DNA from: Glandiceps talaboti
Lineage: Eukaryota; Hemichordata; Enteropneusta; Spengelidae
DNA length: 64,000 nucleotides
Reading direction: 5' to 3'
Assembly: GCF_964340395.1 (NCBI RefSeq)
Contig: NC_135563.1
Coordinates: 12,321,651-12,385,650 of the forward strand
Positions within the stretch are counted from its first letter, which is position 1. Each line of letters begins with the position of its first letter. Positions 59,421 to 64,000 of the stretch are shown piece after piece. Both the position numbers and the translations under genes were made by a program. The notes beneath the pieces are model-generated. The model had not been told where the DNA came from, did not search any database, and saw only the letters and a list, made by a program, of their open reading frames with translations.

Positions 59421-59537
59421 TTTTGACTACATGTACACATACACGCATACATTGCATACACAATGCAAATATACCTGAACTCATATCTACACATATACCC
59501 ATATAAGATACCTGTCATACTGTACCTTGCCTTTCTA

Positions 59538-59578
59538 CACATACATACATACATACATACATACATACATACATACAT
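59538..59578 (+). repeat. (CATA)n microsatellite
   Basis: Ten CATA units, preceded by about 100 bp of degenerate ACATA-rich sequence. Confidence 0.95.
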
Positions 59579-60151
59579 GGTAAATCAAACTCCTTTTAAT
59601 CTTCTCGTCACTCTTTTTATAATATGATTTGCATAAATAATTATATTGGATTACGTTTGATGCCTCAGTTTATGATTTTGCATACTTTTGACTTATTGAA
59701 GCTGAAGTTCAGTAAAGGAGTGATTTTATAGACTAGTGAATGTAAACCAATTAATTTCAAGTAATACGGTTGAGTATATCACCATAGGCAAAGCTTAAGA
59801 ACGTGACTAAAATGCTATAAAACACAAAGTCCAGCTGCGTATGTAGGTCAGTATTTTAACTTAATTCATATCTTAATGTTACAAATGGTCATTGCACTAT
59901 TTTAGATTACAGTCATTTAACAACAACTTGTACCTTTAACCGCCTGAATCTTTGTTGTTATGCTTTTTAATGTTATTGGCAGTTAATTCAACAGCACACG
60001 CCTGTTAACAAAATGCTATTATACTGGGCCTACGATTTATAAGATGTTTTGTTATTTGTCGAGTATTACAAGTTATTACAAAGCAAATTAGTATTTCAAA
60101 ATTAATTATTTATCAAATATCAATTTCACCCAGTGCAGAGGTGTGAATATA

Positions 60152-60169
60152 TGTATAATTAATTATACA
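60152..60169. repeat. 18-bp perfect palindrome
   Basis: TGTATAATTAATTATACA is fully self-complementary. It is AT-rich and therefore only modestly informative. Confidence 0.6.
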
Positions 60170-60379
60170 CTTTATGTGAGTAATGGGGTTGTTGGGATGT
60201 TTCAAAATGGACTCGTGAAATTAAACTAAACATTGAATGAATGAACAATGTGTGAATGCTCATCCAAAGTTCATAACTGTTGAGCATGGTAACACATTAC
60301 TTCCTCTGCGAAGAGTACTTTTAATATTTTCTTTCTTTACATTTCCTTCCTAAGGCATAAAAGTGCAGTATTGCAAATA

Positions 60380-60423
60380 ATCACAATATGTCTGGTTCTA
60401 GGTGATCACAATATGTCTGGTTT
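60380..60423 (+). repeat. 25-bp direct duplication
   Basis: ATCACAATATGTCTGGTT occurs at 60380 and again at 60405, identical over 18 bases. Confidence 0.8.
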
Positions 60424-60598
60424 CAGTATTAATATTTAACATTGTGTTCCCTTAATCAACTAAGAAACATGTGTTATGTAATTTTATTGAAATGTTTATA
60501 ACACGTGTACTCTAACACTTGTACGTCCAGAATTATTGTCATGACATATTGTTACTTTCGTCGCATATTACTGAAAACCTTATTATTTTATAAGTCAG

Positions 60599-60768
60599 TA
60601 AGCGAGTGTGAGAACGGTATAACTAGTGTAAACTCTACTGGGGCATGTTCATCTGACATTGCCGGTGATTTCAATATTGTTGCCAGGAGATTCTTGAATG
60701 CTTCGCAGTATGCATTTTTCCCTATTGTTATGGTGTGGAGAATCGAGATTTCCCAGAAGTCTCTGTAA
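60599..60768 (+). CDS. Weak candidate terminal exon, product unknown
   Basis: An acceptor (CTTATTATTTTATAAGTCAG) precedes an open frame reading SECENGITSVNSTGACSSDI and ending LNASQYAFFPIVMVWRIEIS before the stop at 60766-60768. It has two sequons and a hydrophobic segment. GC is above the local level. No homologue is recognised and no upstream exon is known. Confidence 0.13.
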
Positions 60769-60904
60769 CCAAACTGATGTCACAAGAGAAAATTTGATGT
60801 ATATGAAATTAAATATATTAAGATTTATAACTGTGATGACATTTATGAAAGCAACGGTTATTGTGTCCTTAGGCGTAGCCGTTCATTTGTACATCAATCT
60901 GTAA

Positions 60905-61330
60905 TGTTTGTAGGCAACCGTAATCATAAAGCAAATACAAATATAGACAATAAATCATCTTGACTAGGTAGGCATGCACAATATTAATAAGATTAGAGTC
61001 TACAATTTTAACAATTTTAAATTTCATCATGGTAATTCATTCAAATAAGCATTCATCATACAGTTTTCCAAAGTGTAGAGGTTGGAAAAAAAACAGCGTA
61101 TAGAATTGAGAACACACTTTCCCTACACGCTTACTAAGGTTAGTTGCATTTATACCATATATGGAGAAATGATAAACGATAAACAAAATGTAAAAAAAAA
61201 AGTTCATTATTGTACGCCCACGCGGAAACATTTATCATAAAACAACGGACTAAAGTCATAAGTGAATTAGTTTACATTACAATCTCGAAACTTGAAACAA
61301 AATGTCTGGCACGACAAACATCGTGCTAGC
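60905..61330. other. Non-coding stretch, nothing recognised
   Basis: AT-rich sequence. The 64-codon minus-strand frame at 61037-61231 is Phe-rich and probably chance. Confidence 0.5.
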
Positions 61331-61545
61331 ACTGCTACATTTTATCGCCTGGCTCAACACAAATTTAGCGAACACTGCTACATTTTATCGTCTGGATCAA
61401 CAACGACTTAACAACATTGATATATACATTTTATCATCCGACTCAACAAATCTTACTAACACTGCTACATTTTATCGTGTGATCAACATCAATCTTACCA
61501 ATAGTGCTATATTTTATAGTCTGGCTGAACAAAAATCTTGCCAAC
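61331..61545 (+). repeat. 43-bp minisatellite, five units
   Basis: Units starting ACTGCTACATTTTATCG begin at 61331, 61374, 61416 (diverged), 61461 and 61503, about 43 bp apart. Each contains a CTGGCTCAACA-like centre and an AATCTTACCAA-like end. Because 43 is not a multiple of three the copies shift frame, so the 97-codon frame at 61302-61595 is a by-product and not a repeat protein. Confidence 0.85.
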
Positions 61546-61571
61546 AGAGATATTTGTTATGCAAGAGTTTT

Positions 61572-61596
61572 GTTGAGCCAGACGATAATATGTAAC
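61572..61596 (-). repeat. Inverted partial unit of the 43-bp minisatellite
   Basis: GTTGAGCCAGACGATAATATG is the reverse complement of the unit core (CAT.TTATCGTCTGGCTCAAC). It lies about 27 bp beyond the fifth direct unit, giving the array a foldback end. Confidence 0.75.
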
Positions 61597-61599
61597 TTA

Positions 61600-63905
61600 C
61601 AGTAGTAAAATATTTGTCAAATCATACAACGTTTTTTTTTCAGGTTTCGTGTTTATTTTGTAAATGTGTATGGTTGATCTTTCATTACAAGTTTAAGATT
61701 AGCCTTCCCCAATTGTAAACGACGATACAGACAATGCAACGACCACATACTTAGATAAGGCACTCGTAAATCATCAATCTGGTTCCGTACATCAGCAATA
61801 TAATAGTCTATTCAAATCGTTAACACCTGCTGCTATGTATAATACTATAGAAAATGTTGAGGAACATATACTAGTCAATCAACTGTTCTAACAAAGTTAG
61901 ACAGAAATTGTAATATCATATAGAAGGCATGCATAGACATTGATATTATACTATATAGTTTAATCTGCTTTATGTAAGTATGCTCACTTGATTAAAGGGT
62001 TTATCAACGTAGCTTATGCCATTTTAAAATGTTCAGTATCAGAGATTCATCACATGATGGTATATTTTTGTGTGCCTATTTCTTCCTTTTGATTTTGCAT
62101 CAATGAATTATTGGTGTAAAAATTGCTATATGCAGTTCCTCTGTCATTGAGAGTCATACATAATATGCAGTAATATATATTACTTTATATAGTGGCAAAA
62201 CGACTAAAGGTAGTACACTTTACTTGGTCCATCTGTCAGTTTTATAAGAATATATACTGGACAAATTCCCTCGTTCAAGTATTTAATCGTACTCTTAACA
62301 AGAGGATACAGACATGTACGTGTGACACTGTACTGCACGCAATATTGAAATAAACTAACACATAATAATTTAAAATTACAAAAAATAGACTTCACAATTT
62401 GTTAAATTCCATAGGGCCGCACTTTTTCGTGTGTTTCATTCATTAGTTTTGGTACAGTTTTCTCCAAAATGAGTTAACCTTTTTTTTATTCTTAATCGTT
62501 CTTGTGGTACACATAGTATTCAAATATTATTGTTATGTTTTTAATGTGGGAGAACATTACGGGTAAAATATTATACAGTGCAGAAATATAACCTCTTATA
62601 AGTCAGAAGACATCTAATAGCCATTTCTGTGTGTTCTCCGTGTCTGTCTGAGTGTGTATAGTGTTGGATGTAGGTGACGTGGGTATTTCTGCATTAGTAC
62701 AATATTAACCATACACATTTGTATATATTTGACAAATGCTAATTTTGTTCGTATTTCTGTAAACGATATTTGCCCAAAACGGACCTAAAGTACTATTTGT
62801 GATCTACCAGCTAGCAGGATCTTGTTGTAAAATGTGGTGATTATTTGTTAAATTACTGAGACAGTCGTATTCGTATATTTTGAAAATATGAGCTGTATGT
62901 AAGTAATTCAACCAAAACCCACCAAAGGTGAATATTCAATGTTCAAATTCTTGCAAATTAAATAGGTTACTAATATATTTGACAATGTCACCTGTACAAC
63001 ACCTAAATACAACAAACTCCGTTATAAACTGGCTGAATTGACCAATTTCTAAAAATGTCAAAAAATTGCTAGTTATTATATTTTTGACAGTTCTAATATG
63101 TATTCTAATACCTAAATTTACAAAACTTACTGCGAGGTGACAAAATGAATTTTGTATAAATTGCTGGTAGGCGTGAACTTCTGTTCGCTATTATATGTAA
63201 TGTTTATAGGTAATAATCTTCCTACATTGTAGTTCCAATACCTAATATTAATATAATGTTTATAAATATACATACATACAGTAACGCATGACCTCATAAT
63301 AAACTGACTAACCGTTGATAAACAGAAAGCTTTTTAACCTCTCTCTCTGCGAACTCTGGCAGTACAAAATCCAATTTTCTCAGGGGGGTTTCTTTGGGAA
63401 TAGTACACTTTCTTTTTTGGAGTAGTAATGATTACCTTTCTGCTCATTTATGCTCTCAAAAGTGTTGTCAACCAATTAACCGACTCTTCACTGGTAGCAT
63501 CACTGTACGTTCAGTGGTGTTCATTAACTGTCTCCCGTAAATAGAGTATGATGTCTAGACTTCTAGGCGTGAAAACTTATTTCATAGCTTCTTATGTAAA
63601 GTTACACAAATTGTTGGCTTGCCAATTTAAGAGTGCAACGAATAGCGTCTTTTTGTACAAATGAACAAAGTAAACCCATAACGTAGACACATACTGTCTA
63701 GACACTGACGCCACATGTTCAGTTCCTCAGACCGTAACGCATGACATGAAATGGCATCATAAAAAAGTGCAACATACGTCATCATATTAATCTATGATTA
63801 AATGTTTACCTAGCAATATCACAACCAACGTAAATAAAAGTGCAACTAAAGGGCAATACAATACATGATCTCTTTAAATTACCTGGCTTCTAAGTAATTC
63901 AAGAA
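61600..63905. other. Non-coding stretch, no gene recognised
   Basis: AT-rich sequence with few frames over 60 codons. No repeat longer than a few units and no convincing splice-bounded exon were seen. Confidence 0.45.
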
Positions 63906-63907
63906 TG

Positions 63908-63909
<2 letters not shown>

Positions 63910-63989
<80 letters not shown>
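63910..63989 (+). repeat. (TA)n tract at the window end
   Basis: About 40 TA units, ending 11 bp before the window edge. Confidence 0.97.
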
Positions 63990-63992
<3 letters not shown>

Positions 63993-64000
63993 ACAGGTTT

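Noticed and set aside
61302-61595. 97-codon frame with apparent internal peptide repeats
   Set aside because: The 43-bp repeat unit shifts frame from copy to copy, so the protein-level repeat is accidental.

Overview
The window looks like non-genic DNA from a metazoan nuclear genome. It is AT-rich throughout (by eye, nearly two thirds A+T). No reading frame exceeds about 145 codons, and the longest are translations of microsatellites. There is no operon-like packing, and I could recognise no rRNA or tRNA gene and no known protein. The abundance of tetranucleotide microsatellites (CATA/GTAT, CTGT, GAGT), long TA tracts, short dispersed repeats and a Penelope/retrozyme-type hammerhead ribozyme suggests an invertebrate animal, perhaps marine. 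The species cannot be fixed from sequence alone. The most economical reading is an intergenic or intronic stretch, possibly with a few isolated exons.

Layout. 0.8-1.2 kb is a degenerate ~40-bp tandem repeat. 5.1, 7.1, 11.4, 21.0, 21.9, 22.9, 23.9, 34.3, 41.1, 45.0, 46.3-46.9, 48.2, 52.9, 54.5, 54.9, 55.4, 55.9, 59.5 and 63.9 kb hold microsatellites. A ~320-bp dispersed repeat is present three times in the same orientation (23.5, 29.8 and 34.7 kb), and a ~93-bp repeat twice (33.3 and 36.3 kb). 43.1-43.8 kb holds a 17-bp perfect hairpin followed by a large interlaced inverted repeat (A-B-A'-B'). 44.3-44.8 kb holds degenerate direct repeats carrying CGACCGACC. A complete hammerhead ribozyme core lies on the minus strand at 54.70-54.75 kb beside a TA tract. 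61.33-61.6 kb is a 43-bp minisatellite capped by an inverted partial unit.

Possible genes. None is certain. The best candidates are single exon-like segments with plausible splice sites: a minus-strand signal-peptide exon at 27.1 kb with an RFX X-box palindrome just upstream; a plus-strand 162-nt phase 1-1 exon at 50.9 kb; a plus-strand 135-nt phase 2-2 exon at 42.8 kb; and a phase-compatible chain of three minus-strand exons at 36.66-35.77 kb that starts with a membrane anchor. I recognised none of their products and assign no pathway. CRE/CCAAT/TATA clusters at 29.0, 31.6 and 53.3 kb are promoter-like but are not tied to a proven transcript.

The most notable items are the intact-looking hammerhead, the interlaced inverted repeat, the three-copy repeat in which one copy has grown a microsatellite, and the compact G-quadruplex motif next to a ~100-bp GA tract at 34.4 kb.
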